Assembly: GCF_900113705.1 (NCBI RefSeq)
Contig: NZ_FOQI01000014.1
Location: 97,331-161,330 of the forward strand
Origin: Collimonas sp. OK307
GTDB taxonomy: Bacteria; Pseudomonadota; Gammaproteobacteria; Burkholderiales; Burkholderiaceae_D
Reading direction: 5' to 3'
Length of the DNA stretch: 64,000 nucleotides
The notes below the pieces were generated by a model. It saw only the letters and a list, made by a program, of their open reading frames with translations. It ran no database searches and was not told where the DNA came from. This document shows, piece by piece, positions 37,408 to 46,725 of this stretch; the stretch's first letter is position 1; each line of letters opens with the position of its first letter. The position numbers and the translations under genes are program-made.

Positions 37408-40209
37408 ATGAATGTAGTAGAAATCGAAGCAGCCATATCGGAACTGGCCTTTCAGCCCTTAGACGTGGCGGAGTTCCCGTTCGCGTTCCTGGCCGCTTTC
37501 GGCAATAAGGACACGGCACTCAAGCGCCTGCGCACAGGTAACAACAACGCCTCGGATGTGCCCGGCGGCGTGCTCCAACGCAACAACATCCATATCGCCG
37601 TGTGCGAAGTCGGCACCGTAAGCGAAACCCTCAAGGCATTACGCACCAGCCCGGCCACCACAAAAGCCAAGGCCAAGTTCATCCTCGCGACCGACGGACA
37701 GACCTTGGAGGCGGAAGACCTCGCCAGCGGCGAAGCCATTGCTCCAGCATACCCGGACTTTCCTAACCACTTCGGCTTCTTCCTGCCGCTGGCTGGCATC
37801 TCCACCATCAAGGAAATCAAGGACAATCCTATCGACGTGCGCGCCACCGGGCGCCTGAACAAGCTGTACGTCGAGCTGCTGAGCGAAAACCCCGGATGGG
37901 CCAAGGAGGAACGCCGCGCCGACATGAACCACTTCATGGCCCGACTAGTGTTCTGCTTCTTTGCGGAAGACACTGACATCTTCAGCGGAGATGGTCTGTT
38001 CACCAAAACCGTCGAGCAGATAAGCGAACGCGACGGCTCCAATACCCATGAGGTTCTGGAAGCCATCTTCCGAGCCATGAACATCAAGGTTGCCGAGCGC
38101 GCCAATGCTCTATCCCGTTTGCCGAACTGGGCCAATCGCTTCCCCTACGTGAATGGCGGCTTGTTCTCCGGCAGCACCGAAGTGCCGCACTTCACCCGCA
38201 TGGCGCGCACCTATCTGTTGCACACGGGCGGCTTGAACTGGCGTGAGATCAACCCGGACATCTTCGGCAGCATGATCCAGGCCGTGACCGATGAGGAAGA
38301 ACGCGGCGCGTTGGGCATGCACTACACTAGCGTGCCCAACATCCTGAAGGCGTTGAACCCATTGTTCCTGGATGACCTGCGTAATCAATTGGCAGAGGCT
38401 GCCGATAACGAACGCAAACTGCTGAACCTGCGTAAGCGCATGGCGCGCATCCGCGTGTTCGATCCAGCCTGCGGTTCCGGTAATTTTTTGGTTATCGCCT
38501 ACAAGCAGATGCGCAAGATCGAGGCGGAAATCAACCAACGGCGGAGAGAACCGCACCTGGGCAGCGAAATTCCACTGACCAACTTCCGAGGGATCGAGTT
38601 GCGCGACTTCCCGGCAGAGATTGCCCGCCTGGCGCTCATCATTGCCGAGTACCAGTGCGATGTACTGTATCGCGGGCAGAAGGACGCACTGGATGAGTTT
38701 TTGCCGCTGGACGCGCAGAACTGGATTGTTTGCCACAACGCTTTGCAGTTGGATTGGCTGAGTGTGTGTCCGCCGACGGGCACGGGCGTAAAGCTGGCGG
38801 CAAATGATTTATTTAACACGCCACTCAATCAAACGGAAATCGACTTCGAGAACGAAGGTGGCGAGACATATATCTGCGGCAATCCACCGTACCTTGGCTC
38901 GACTTGGCAGACCGACGAGCAGAAGGCGGACTTGCAAGCGATCTTCGCTACACGCACCAAGAACTGGAAGTCGCTGGACTATGTGGCAGGCTGGTTCATG
39001 AAAGCCGCCGATTACGGCACTCGGACCCAAGCCGCCGCTGCGTTCGTGTCCACCAACTCCATCTGCCAAGGGCAACAAGTGCCCATTCTTTGGCCGCTAG
39101 TTTTCAGCACGGGTAACAAGATCGTATTTGCGCACAGCTCGTTCAAGTGGGCCAACCTCGCCAGCCACAACGCGGGCGTGACGGTCGTGATAGTGGGCAT
39201 GTCGTCGCAAACCAAAACGCTGCGACGCCTTTATTCCATCGCCAGTAGTGGCGGCGACGCAATGGACGTGAAGGAAGTGGAACACATCAACGCCTATCTG
39301 ACCTCTGGTGCAAATGTGATGGTGGAAAAGGCATCTCGCCCATTTGGTGAATTGACAGAAATGCTACGTGGGAATATGCCATACGATGGTGGACATCTAC
39401 TGCTATCCAGAGATGAAGTTTATGCACTTGGCCTGACGCCAGAGCAACAGGTCCGCTTTATTCGCCGTATCTACGGCTCGGCGGAGTTCATTCGTGGCTT
39501 GGGGCGCTATTGCCTATGGATTGAAGACCTGCATCTTGATGAAGCCATGCGCATCGCGCCCATACGGCAGCGTATTGAAGGCGTGCGAGCGATGCGACTG
39601 GCTAGTCGAGATAAAGGTGCTAATGATATGGCGACCCGGCCGCATCAGATGCGTGAAATGAATATTGGTCTGACTCAGACCATTGTAATGCCGTGCGTGT
39701 CATCAGAGTCGCGGGAGTATTTGCCTGTCGGACTCGCTGATCAAGAATCAACAGTTACCAATCTTGCTTTTGCTCTCTACGACGCGCCGCTCTGGAACAT
39801 GGCCCTTATCGCCTCCCGACTGCATTTGGTCTGGATTGGTACTGTCTGCGGCAAGCTGAAAACGGATTTTCGCTACTCCAACACCATCGGCTGGAACACC
39901 TTCCCCGTGCCGCTGCTGACCGAGCAGAACAAGGCTGACCTGACCACCTGCGCCGAGGGTATCCTTCTGGCACGCGAAGCGCATTTCCCCGCCACCATCG
40001 CCGGCCTCTACGACCCGGACAATATGCCGGAAAACCTGCGCCGTGCCCACGAACGCAACGACGAAGTGCTGGAACGTATCTACATCGGCCGGCGATTCAA
40101 GAACGACACCGAACGGCTCGAAAAATTGTTTGACCTTTACACCAAGATGACGGCGGCAGGCGCCAAGTCCAAGCCCGCAACGAAAAAGACAAGGGGAAAG
40201 AACGCATGA
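37408..40209 (+). CDS. Class I DNA adenine methyltransferase, MmeI/type II-L like
   Basis: A 933-residue N6-adenine-type DNA methyltransferase. Motif I FDPACGSGNF is at residues 351-360 and the catalytic NPPY at 492-495, so the methylase core is intact. Residues about 160-330 form the helical spacer with HFMARLVFCFFAEDTDIF and the segment GMHYTSVPNILKALNPLFLDDL seen in MmeI-like enzymes. Residues 620-900 hold the presumed target-recognition and C-terminal domains. The first 150 residues do not show the D-ExK nuclease of MmeI, so cutting is probably done by partner proteins. Its stop overlaps the helicase start by ATGA. The gene follows a type I scar in an island at tRNA-Pro. Confidence 0.85.
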   Translation: MNVVEIEAAISELAFQPLDVAEFPFAFLAAFGNKDTALKRLRTGNNNASDVPGGVLQRNNIHIAVCEVGTVSETLKALRTSPATTKAKAKFILATDGQTLEAEDLASGEAIAPAYPDFPNHFGFFLPLAGISTIKEIKDNPIDVRATGRLNKLYVELLSENPGWAKEERRADMNHFMARLVFCFFAEDTDIFSGDGLFTKTVEQISERDGSNTHEVLEAIFRAMNIKVAERANALSRLPNWANRFPYVNGGLFSGSTEVPHFTRMARTYLLHTGGLNWREINPDIFGSMIQAVTDEEERGALGMHYTSVPNILKALNPLFLDDLRNQLAEAADNERKLLNLRKRMARIRVFDPACGSGNFLVIAYKQMRKIEAEINQRRREPHLGSEIPLTNFRGIELRDFPAEIARLALIIAEYQCDVLYRGQKDALDEFLPLDAQNWIVCHNALQLDWLSVCPPTGTGVKLAANDLFNTPLNQTEIDFENEGGETYICGNPPYLGSTWQTDEQKADLQAIFATRTKNWKSLDYVAGWFMKAADYGTRTQAAAAFVSTNSICQGQQVPILWPLVFSTGNKIVFAHSSFKWANLASHNAGVTVVIVGMSSQTKTLRRLYSIASSGGDAMDVKEVEHINAYLTSGANVMVEKASRPFGELTEMLRGNMPYDGGHLLLSRDEVYALGLTPEQQVRFIRRIYGSAEFIRGLGRYCLWIEDLHLDEAMRIAPIRQRIEGVRAMRLASRDKGANDMATRPHQMREMNIGLTQTIVMPCVSSESREYLPVGLADQESTVTNLAFALYDAPLWNMALIASRLHLVWIGTVCGKLKTDFRYSNTIGWNTFPVPLLTEQNKADLTTCAEGILLAREAHFPATIAGLYDPDNMPENLRRAHERNDEVLERIYIGRRFKNDTERLEKLFDLYTKMTAAGAKSKPATKKTRGKNA

Positions 40210-42326
40210 GCGAGCAAACCAGCAACCCGACCAACACCTACATCGTGCCGTCGGTCTCCATCACCACGGCGCGTACCGGCGCGTCCAGCAAGGCCAACGC
40301 GCTGGGGATGCGCGCCATGCAGGAGCGCGCCTATGCCAAGCGCGGCGAGCAGTATCTGCTGATCAAATCGCCGCCGGCATCAGGTAAGTCCCGGGCACTG
40401 ATGTTCATCGCGCTGGATAAACTCAACAACCAAGGCTTGCAGCAGGCCATCATCGTGGTGCCGGAGCGTTCCATTGGCGGCAGTTTTGCCGATGAACCAC
40501 TGAGTCAACACGGCTTCTATTGGGATTGGCAGGTGGCCCCGCAGTGGAACCTGTGCAACGCTCCTGGCGTGGACGAGCCACGCGTGGCGAAATCCAAGGT
40601 GGATGCGGTGCGCAAGTTCCTTGAGAGTACCGACAAGGCGCTGGTCTGTACGCACGCCACCTTCCGCTTTGCGGTGGAAGAATTGGGTGTCCAAGCGTTC
40701 GATAACCGCCTAATCGCCATCGATGAGTTTCACCACGTCTCCAGCAACCCGGAAAACAAGTTGGGTAGCCAGTTGGGCGCGTTCATCGTCCGCGACAAGG
40801 TGCATCTAGTGGCCATGACCGGCTCATATTTCCGTGGCGACAGCGAGGCTGTGTTGGGTCCGGCGGATGAGGCCAGGTTCGAGACGATCACTTACACCTA
40901 CTACGAGCAACTCAACGGCTATCGCTGGCTCAAGTCGCTTGACATCGGCTACTTCTTTTACACAGGTCCTTACGTTAATGCCATCGCAAAGGTGTTGGAC
41001 CCGGCACTGAAAACCATCGTCCATATTCCCAATGTTAATGCCCGTGAAAGCCTCAAAGACAAGGAACGCGAGGTGAATGAAATCATGGAGGGCTTGGGCG
41101 AATGGAAAGGCGTTGACCCGGCCACCGGCTTCCATCTGGTGCAGGCTCGCAATGGCCGTATCCTGAAAGTGGCGGACTTGGTGGATGACAGCGATCCGGC
41201 CAAGCGCTCCAAAGTGCTATCTGCGTTGAAAGACCCGGCGCAGAAGGACAACCGCGACAGCGTGGATGTCATCATTGCACTGGGCATGGCGAAGGAAGGT
41301 TTTGACTGGATTTGGTGTGAACATGCACTTACCATTGGCTACCGCAGCAGTCTGACCGAAATCGTGCAGATCATTGGCCGCGCCACCCGTGATGCAGAGG
41401 GCAAGGAACGGTCACGCTTCACTAACTTGATAGCAGAACCTGCGGCTGAACAATCCGCCGTGGCCGAAGCGGTTAACGATATGCTCAAAGCCATTTCCGC
41501 CAGCCTGCTGATGGAACAGGTACTGGCCCCGCGCTATGAGTTTACGCCAAAGAATAGCGGTCCGATTGATGGCTTCACTTATGGCGAGGACGGCTACAAG
41601 GAAGGCGGACACAACATCGGTATAAATCAGGAAACCGGCCAGTATCACGTGGAGATCAATGGGCTGGCAACGCCTCAAAGCCCGGAAGCCACGCGCATCT
41701 GCAAGGAGGACTTGAACGAAGTCGTCACCAGTTTCTTGCAGGACAAAACCGTGTTGGAGCGCGGCCTGTTCGACAAGGAAAACACCCTGCCCGAAGAGCT
41801 TACTCAGCTACGCATGGGCAAAATAGTGCGCGAGCGTTACCCAGACTTGGGCGAGGCCGACCAAGAGGCCATCCGACAACATGCCATCGCTGCCATGAAC
41901 ATCACGCAGCAGGCCAAGTTGGCGTTGGCCCACGCCGATGCCAACGGCGGCGGCACGGCGCAGGGCAATACGGCATTGGTAGATGGGGTCCGCAAGTTCA
42001 TCAATGTGCGTGACCTGGACATCGACCTGATCGACCGCATCAATCCCTTCGATGCCGCCTATGCGGTACTGGCGAAAGCGATGGATGAGAAATCGCTGCG
42101 CCAGGTGCAGGCAAGTATTGCCGCCAAGAAGGTGAGCATTCCCGAAGATGAAGCTCGTGAGCTGGCAAGGCGCGCTTTGCAGTTCAAGCACGAGCGTGGC
42201 CGCTTGCCAGACATCAATTCCGCCGATGCATGGGAAAAGCGCATGGCAGAGGGAGTAGCCGCGCTGGCACGTCACCGTGCGCAGGTTAAGGCAGTACAAG
42301 CGCAGGGGGAGTCTGGCAATGGCTGA
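40206..42326 (+). CDS. DEAD/DEAH-type superfamily 2 helicase of the methyltransferase system
   Basis: A 706-residue SF2 ATPase. Walker A is PPASGKS (56-62), Walker B is the variant DEFH (173-176), motif III is VAMTGSYFRGD, and motif VI is VQIIGRATRDAEGKERSR. Residues about 480-700 are a C-terminal region with no recognised domain, rich in charged helices. It is coupled to the methyltransferase gene by a four-base overlap and to the next gene by eight bases. Helicases in such loci usually translocate DNA to license cutting; that role is inferred. Confidence 0.88.
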   Translation: MSEQTSNPTNTYIVPSVSITTARTGASSKANALGMRAMQERAYAKRGEQYLLIKSPPASGKSRALMFIALDKLNNQGLQQAIIVVPERSIGGSFADEPLSQHGFYWDWQVAPQWNLCNAPGVDEPRVAKSKVDAVRKFLESTDKALVCTHATFRFAVEELGVQAFDNRLIAIDEFHHVSSNPENKLGSQLGAFIVRDKVHLVAMTGSYFRGDSEAVLGPADEARFETITYTYYEQLNGYRWLKSLDIGYFFYTGPYVNAIAKVLDPALKTIVHIPNVNARESLKDKEREVNEIMEGLGEWKGVDPATGFHLVQARNGRILKVADLVDDSDPAKRSKVLSALKDPAQKDNRDSVDVIIALGMAKEGFDWIWCEHALTIGYRSSLTEIVQIIGRATRDAEGKERSRFTNLIAEPAAEQSAVAEAVNDMLKAISASLLMEQVLAPRYEFTPKNSGPIDGFTYGEDGYKEGGHNIGINQETGQYHVEINGLATPQSPEATRICKEDLNEVVTSFLQDKTVLERGLFDKENTLPEELTQLRMGKIVRERYPDLGEADQEAIRQHAIAAMNITQQAKLALAHADANGGGTAQGNTALVDGVRKFINVRDLDIDLIDRINPFDAAYAVLAKAMDEKSLRQVQASIAAKKVSIPEDEARELARRALQFKHERGRLPDINSADAWEKRMAEGVAALARHRAQVKAVQAQGESGNG

Positions 42327-43515
42327 GATGAACGATGACGAACTGCTGGATGCGCTGGGTGTAGAAGTCGCCACGCTAAAATCCGCCAGCCGAACTCCGC
42401 GTGAGGAACGCATCATTGCCGGCTTCGAGGACATCCTGCGCTTTCATCACGCCCATGGCCGCGCTCCGCTGCACGGAGAGGACCGTGACATCTTCGAGCG
42501 CCTGTATGCCGTGCGCCTAGATCAGCTACGCAAGTTGCCGGAAGCGCTGGCACTGCTGTCCGAACTGGATGGCCCTGGATTGTTGTCCGGGACGGCAGCG
42601 GCCCAGGTCGACGTGGACACGCTGGACGAAGACGCCTTGCTGGCCGAGTTGGGGATTGATAATGAATCTGCCGGTCAGAGCGACATCACCGTGCTGCGCC
42701 ATGTGCGTCCTTATGTCGAAATCAAGGCGGCGGAAGAAATTGCCAACCGCACGCCCTGCGCGGATTTCGGTCGCTACGAGCCTTTGTTCGAGGAGGCTGG
42801 AGCTGGTCTCAAGGTTGGCACCTGGATGACCAAACCCTTCATTAAGAACGCCAGTATTGAATTGGGGGATTTCTTCATCATTGGCGGCCAGATAGCTTAC
42901 GTAGCCGAAATGGATGGGGGCACTAAGACCAAGGATGGACGCGACAACCCGCGACTGCGAGTCATTTTTGACAATCATACCGAGAGCAACCTGTTGCTGC
43001 GCTCCCTTTCGCGTTCGCTCTATCCTGACGGAGACACGCCCGTAGGTCGCCGCCTTATCATGAAGGACGATGGCCCGCTGTTTGGCAACGTAGCGGAGCC
43101 TGAGGACATCGAGAGCGGAACCATCTATGTACTGCGTAGCCTATCCAGCCATCCATTCGTCGCCGAACACCGCGAACTGATCCACAAGATCGGCGTAACC
43201 GGCGGCAAGGTGGAAGCCCGAATCGCAGGCGCAGAAAAGGATGCCACCTACCTGCTGGCCGGCGTGGAGGTGGTCGCCACCTACAAGCTCCACAACCTGA
43301 ACCGCACCATGCTGGAAAACATCTTCCACCGCTTATTCGGCGCAGCACAGCTAGACTTGACCATCGAGGATCGCTTCGGCCATCCGGTCAAGCCGAGGGA
43401 GTGGTTCTTAGTGCCGCTCCAAGCAATTGACGAAGCGGTTCAGCGAATTCAGGATGGGTCGATTACCGATGTGGTCTACGACCCTAAGACCGCCCAGTTG
43501 ATCGGCCAAGCGTAG
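42319..43515 (+). CDS. GIY-YIG nuclease family protein (T5orf172/Mug113-like)
   Basis: A 398-residue protein whose C-terminal part (about 265-350) is a GIY-YIG domain of the T5orf172 type. It shows GTIYVLRS (267-274), HKIGVTGGKVEARI with the Lys-Ile-Gly-Val-Thr-Gly block, and LENIFHRLF with the metal-binding Glu. The first GIY and second YIG triplets are replaced by IYV and IGV, usual for this branch. The N-terminal 260 residues are a separate region with acidic patches and a central block (FFIIGGQIAYVAEMDGG...PRLRVIFDNHTESN) of unknown role. It starts eight bases before the helicase stop. It is the obvious candidate for the DNA-cutting subunit. Confidence 0.82.
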   Translation: MAEMNDDELLDALGVEVATLKSASRTPREERIIAGFEDILRFHHAHGRAPLHGEDRDIFERLYAVRLDQLRKLPEALALLSELDGPGLLSGTAAAQVDVDTLDEDALLAELGIDNESAGQSDITVLRHVRPYVEIKAAEEIANRTPCADFGRYEPLFEEAGAGLKVGTWMTKPFIKNASIELGDFFIIGGQIAYVAEMDGGTKTKDGRDNPRLRVIFDNHTESNLLLRSLSRSLYPDGDTPVGRRLIMKDDGPLFGNVAEPEDIESGTIYVLRSLSSHPFVAEHRELIHKIGVTGGKVEARIAGAEKDATYLLAGVEVVATYKLHNLNRTMLENIFHRLFGAAQLDLTIEDRFGHPVKPREWFLVPLQAIDEAVQRIQDGSITDVVYDPKTAQLIGQA

Positions 43516-43644
43516 TAACGATTGCGATAGCGCGGTGGCAGCGGTCCTGTGGCAACCAACACGGGCAAACCAGCCTCATCGAAACCGCGCATGAGACCCA
43601 AGCCGACAACATCATTACCCATCAAACTAAAAGAGACACAGCTA

Positions 43645-44541
43645 ATGACTCCCGCCGAAATGCCTATCGAACACGCATTAGTTCGATCCACAGTTCGTCT
43701 CAGTGCCGGTTTCAGCGGTGCGCCGCCAACCTCTGTAGGAACAGGGTTCTTCTATAAAGTCGTCGAACCTACAGCGAACATTGCCAAAATACTAATTATT
43801 ACAAACAAACATGTTGTTCGCGGAGCCGAAGTCATTCACTTCGTCTTGTCTTTCGCAACGTCCGCTGCCGATCTGAATGAACAACATCAACCGGTGGGTC
43901 GCAAGGACCTGGAAATAGCCTGGCCCCTTGAGGGGAACCTTTATCCCCACCCTGATACAGGGATCGATCTCTGCGGAATCGATGTGACCATTCCGGTAGG
44001 CAACGTGATGGGGACTGGCAATCAATTGCGAATGATGTGCCTTGATGCGCACTGGCTACCCCAGTCCATCGACAAGAAAAACATGCGTGATGTCGAGCAG
44101 GTTCTCGTTATTGGTTATCCGAGGGGGGTGTGGGACCACCACAACAACATGCCAATCGCGCGACTTGGCACTACGGCTACCCATCCTCTCGCTCATTATC
44201 AGAACAAGAGAGAATTCTTAGTCGATGTGGCGGCGTTTCAAGGCTCCAGTGGCTCCCCTGTATTTTCCTATGAAGCGCCGATGTTCCGGCAAGCCGACGG
44301 CTCCTTCACTCCAGGTACAAAAGTGCAACTCATTGGTGTCGTTTGGGGAATAATTGAGTCGAGCGTGGAGGGCGAACTAAAAGTTGTAGAAATTCCCTCC
44401 TCTCTGAAGCAGGTCCCTGTCATCAGCACGTCACTGAACCTGGCAATCGCGCTGCATGCCGATGCCATTCGAGAAATCGACGAACAGATATTCCCCGGAA
44501 TTACCGGCGTCCAGCATCCAGGAACTGGACCTACGCAATGA
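43645..44541 (+). CDS. Trypsin-like serine protease (S1 family), cytosolic
   Basis: A 298-residue trypsin-like protease. Catalytic residues can be placed: His56 in TNKHVV, Asp108 in TGIDLCGID, and Ser202 in GSSGSP. No signal peptide or membrane segment is present, so it acts inside the cell. ATG at 43645 was chosen over an earlier open start (43549), because the extra 32 residues are Pro/Lys-rich with no conserved look. It lies 129 bases after the GIY-YIG gene on the same strand. Cytosolic trypsin-like proteases occur as effectors in several bacterial immune systems; a defence role here is inferred from location. Confidence 0.83.
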   Translation: MTPAEMPIEHALVRSTVRLSAGFSGAPPTSVGTGFFYKVVEPTANIAKILIITNKHVVRGAEVIHFVLSFATSAADLNEQHQPVGRKDLEIAWPLEGNLYPHPDTGIDLCGIDVTIPVGNVMGTGNQLRMMCLDAHWLPQSIDKKNMRDVEQVLVIGYPRGVWDHHNNMPIARLGTTATHPLAHYQNKREFLVDVAAFQGSSGSPVFSYEAPMFRQADGSFTPGTKVQLIGVVWGIIESSVEGELKVVEIPSSLKQVPVISTSLNLAIALHADAIREIDEQIFPGITGVQHPGTGPTQ

Positions 44542-44684
44542 CTTTTTCTAGGCGTAAGAGCGCTGTGCCTAGAACTATTGCACCGCGATTCACAGAGGTG
44601 GATTGTCTTAGGCTTGACGATGACGGAAGTAGTGGCGATATCATGTCCAATCGGAAATAAATATTGTCCAAAATATAGAGAGGA

Positions 44685-45413
44685 TTGGCCATTTTGATAA
44701 AAATACCCCACGAGCAACTTTTGTGTGAAGTCGAGGATGTACTCAGGAGTATGCCGTCGCGAGAAAAAATGTCCCACGCTCTCCCGGAAAATGAGGATTG
44801 GCTCGGAAGGGCAACTGCATGCGTTGATTTGTGGGACCGCGTTCGCGGGGTCATTTTTAAAGGGGAGGTCGAAAAGCTTGTGGGCTTCCGCGCCCAAGAC
44901 CCAAAAGTGGCATTGCACGCGATTTTGACAACATTACATCAGGTGCGAACTGAATTACGCTTGTCGACGGTTGGACCACTTACGGTGGCCGTAGGGGCAA
45001 CACGGGTGTTCGATTACTATAACGAAGTTCGCAAAGTGATTGAAACTAGCAATACCGATATTTTCTTTGTCGATCCATATTTAGATGCCGAATTTGTGTC
45101 CCGTTATTTGCCCCATGTCAGTTCAGGTACTACGGTTAGATTGCTAGGATACAAGTGTTTAAAAACTTTAGTTCCGGCCTTGGAGTTATTCAAGGTGCAA
45201 GAACGGATCAATGTCGAACTGCGTGTTGCCGATGGCTTTCATGATCGATATATATTTATCGATCATCGCGAGTGCTATCAATCGGGAGCTTCGTTTAAAG
45301 ACGCAGCAAAAAAAGCGCCAGCAACGCTAACGCAAATTACAGACGCCTTTGCCGCAGTGTCGTCAATCTACGAGGCCATATGGGCGTCGGCTACCGTGCC
45401 CGAGCAACAATGA
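44685..45413 (+). CDS. Phospholipase D-like (HKD-variant) protein
   Basis: A protein of up to 242 residues with a PLD-like C-terminal half. DIFFVDPYLDAEFVSRYLP (about 124-142) is the strand-helix pair that opens PLD modules. FHDRYIFID starting at His186 is followed about 15 residues later by SGASFKD, i.e. an H-x-(K/R) motif with Arg in place of Lys. Only one such motif is present, so a dimer would be needed for catalysis. Residues 1-110 are helical and unrecognised. The start is uncertain: a stop at 44676 limits the frame, and only TTG (44685 or 44694) or ATG at 44751 are available. A terminator follows directly. Confidence 0.7.
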   Translation: MAILIKIPHEQLLCEVEDVLRSMPSREKMSHALPENEDWLGRATACVDLWDRVRGVIFKGEVEKLVGFRAQDPKVALHAILTTLHQVRTELRLSTVGPLTVAVGATRVFDYYNEVRKVIETSNTDIFFVDPYLDAEFVSRYLPHVSSGTTVRLLGYKCLKTLVPALELFKVQERINVELRVADGFHDRYIFIDHRECYQSGASFKDAAKKAPATLTQITDAFAAVSSIYEAIWASATVPEQQ

Positions 45414-45439
45414 AAAGGCACCGCTCAGAAGCCTTTTTT
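45413..45439 (+). terminator. Intrinsic terminator after the PLD-like gene
   Basis: 7-bp stem AAAAGGC/GCCTTTT, arms 45413-45419 and 45431-45437, with a six-T run (45434-45439). It overlaps the stop codon. Confidence 0.7.
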
Positions 45440-46058
45440 CACTAACTTGAAACAGTTTTCACTTTCTGTGTTATCCGACAGCAGTTGTCACAAAGGCTAT
45501 GTCTCAACGCTATAGCTCGACAACTGGTGCGACCACTGGCGGCGATATTAAGCCGGAAGGCGACGCACTAACGAAATTTGACCGTCGTGGGCCGCCGCTT
45601 GCCAATGCATGAGTGGTTTTGGCCAGTTCCGGTAGACCGAATATCTGACCTCACTGTAATCGGATTACAGTGAGCAGTCATACAGTAAAAATAGGGTATA
45701 CGCCAGCGTAACACTTAGGCATTACACTTAATCAGCCGAGCTTGCGCGCAAATAGGGTTTGTTTAACCATGACTTGTACTTAGCCTGCAAGATCTAGAGT
45801 CTAACTTTGCAAATTCGCCAATATCGCCAAGTCTGCCCCTCAGTTTGGCTGAATTTTTTTCTGCCTACAATGATGGCAGTGTGCGGGGGAGCCACGCCCT
45901 GCGCCGGTGAGCGGAATCACACCGCAGCCCAATTCCCAGCGTCATTCCCCGACTCTCTCCCTCCACTCTCTGTTTTGACAGTGGTCGCTCGCCACCCACG
46001 TGGAAGTCTCCGTAATATCGAACCAGTGCAAGTTTTTCATCAACAGCAGTTCGATTAT
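45440..46058. other. Gene-free stretch with a 25-base palindrome
   Basis: No convincing gene is seen on either strand. The one ordered feature is a palindrome with 12-bp arms at 45650-45661 and 45663-45674 around a single central base (core ACTGTAATC/GATTACAGT). This is the form of an operator or a terminator without a T run. Short open frames near 45807-46083 on both strands have no family features. Confidence 0.5.
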
Positions 46059-46105
46059 TGTATGCACAAATAATCATTGACAAGATTATTTATTGTGCAT
46101 ACAGT
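46059..46105 (+). promoter_or_regulatory. brnTA promoter with flanking inverted-repeat operator
   Basis: TTGACA (46077-46082), a 17-base spacer and TACAGT (46100-46105) form the promoter. Perfect 11-bp inverted repeats TGTATGCACAA (46059-46069) and TTGTGCATACA (46093-46103) bracket the -35 and enter the -10. This is where an autorepressing BrnA dimer pair would sit. Confidence 0.75.
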
Positions 46106-46111
46106 AATTAT

Positions 46112-46390
46112 ATGGCTATCACATACGACGCAAACAAAAGCAACCGCAACATCGCTGAGCGCGGGCTGTCTTTTGATCGCGTCGCCGACTTTGATTTCGA
46201 TACCGCGCTGTTCGCCGTTGATGATCGCCATGATTACAGCGAAACCCGTATCGTTGCGATCGGTTACCTCGATAGCCGATTGCATGTGCTGTGCTTTGTT
46301 GAAACTGAATCAGGCATTCGCGTAATCAGTTTTCGCAAAGCAAACTCAAGAGAGGTAAAAGACTATGAAACGCAAAAAGCCACTGACTGA
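46112..46390 (+). CDS. brnT: BrnT-family toxin (ribonuclease)
   Basis: A 92-residue toxin of the BrnT (DUF497) family, a RelE-like ribonuclease that blocks translation. It begins MAITYDANKSNRNIAERGLSF, followed by the typical F-D-x-A-L-F segment, a DDRHDYSETRIVAIGYLDSRLHVLCF core and RVISFRKANSREVKDYE. Start ATG at 46112 fits the family start; the longer open frame would run through the operator. It overlaps brnA by 26 bases, so the pair is translationally coupled with the toxin gene first, as usual for this family. Confidence 0.93.
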   Translation: MAITYDANKSNRNIAERGLSFDRVADFDFDTALFAVDDRHDYSETRIVAIGYLDSRLHVLCFVETESGIRVISFRKANSREVKDYETQKATD

Positions 46391-46655
46391 TGCAAGCGGC
46401 GAAGTCCGCAAGCTCTCCCAGGACGACATCGTAAACATGACCTCGTTCTCTGGCCTGTCCTCGTCGCTTCAAGCCAAACTTAAAAAGCGTGGTCGCCCTA
46501 TTGCTGAAATTACCAAAGAACGCATCACCATCAGACTGTCTCCTGTCGTGGTCGAGCAATTCCGTGCGACCGGCCCAGGTTGGCAAACGCGCGTCGATGC
46601 AGCTCTTGCCGATTGGCTTAAAGAACATTCACCCGCGGATCTGATCACTCATTAA
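46365..46655 (+). CDS. brnA: BrnA-family antitoxin
   Basis: A 96-residue antitoxin. The C-terminal ribbon-helix-helix domain (about 44-88) reads RGRPIAEITKERITIRL, then FRATGPGWQTRVDAALADWL, the clear BrnA signature. The N-terminal part wraps the toxin in known members. It should repress its own promoter at 46059-46105. The stop is followed by about 70 bases before the remnant at 46726. Confidence 0.93.
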   Translation: MKRKKPLTDASGEVRKLSQDDIVNMTSFSGLSSSLQAKLKKRGRPIAEITKERITIRLSPVVVEQFRATGPGWQTRVDAALADWLKEHSPADLITH

Positions 46656-46725
46656 ATAAAAACCCGTCGTGCAATTAAGCAGGACGGCGAATCTTCGCTC
46701 GTAGCATCGGGGAGATAAGTCAAGG

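Noticed and set aside
45807..46083. Overlapping short frames on both strands before brnT
   Set aside because: No family features; the plus-strand frame runs into the brnTA operator.
46675..46710. Short resemblance to the tRNA-Pro 3' end (CGAATCTTCGCTCG) as a right attachment site
   Set aside because: Only about nine bases match and the T-stem context is not kept, so chance is likely.
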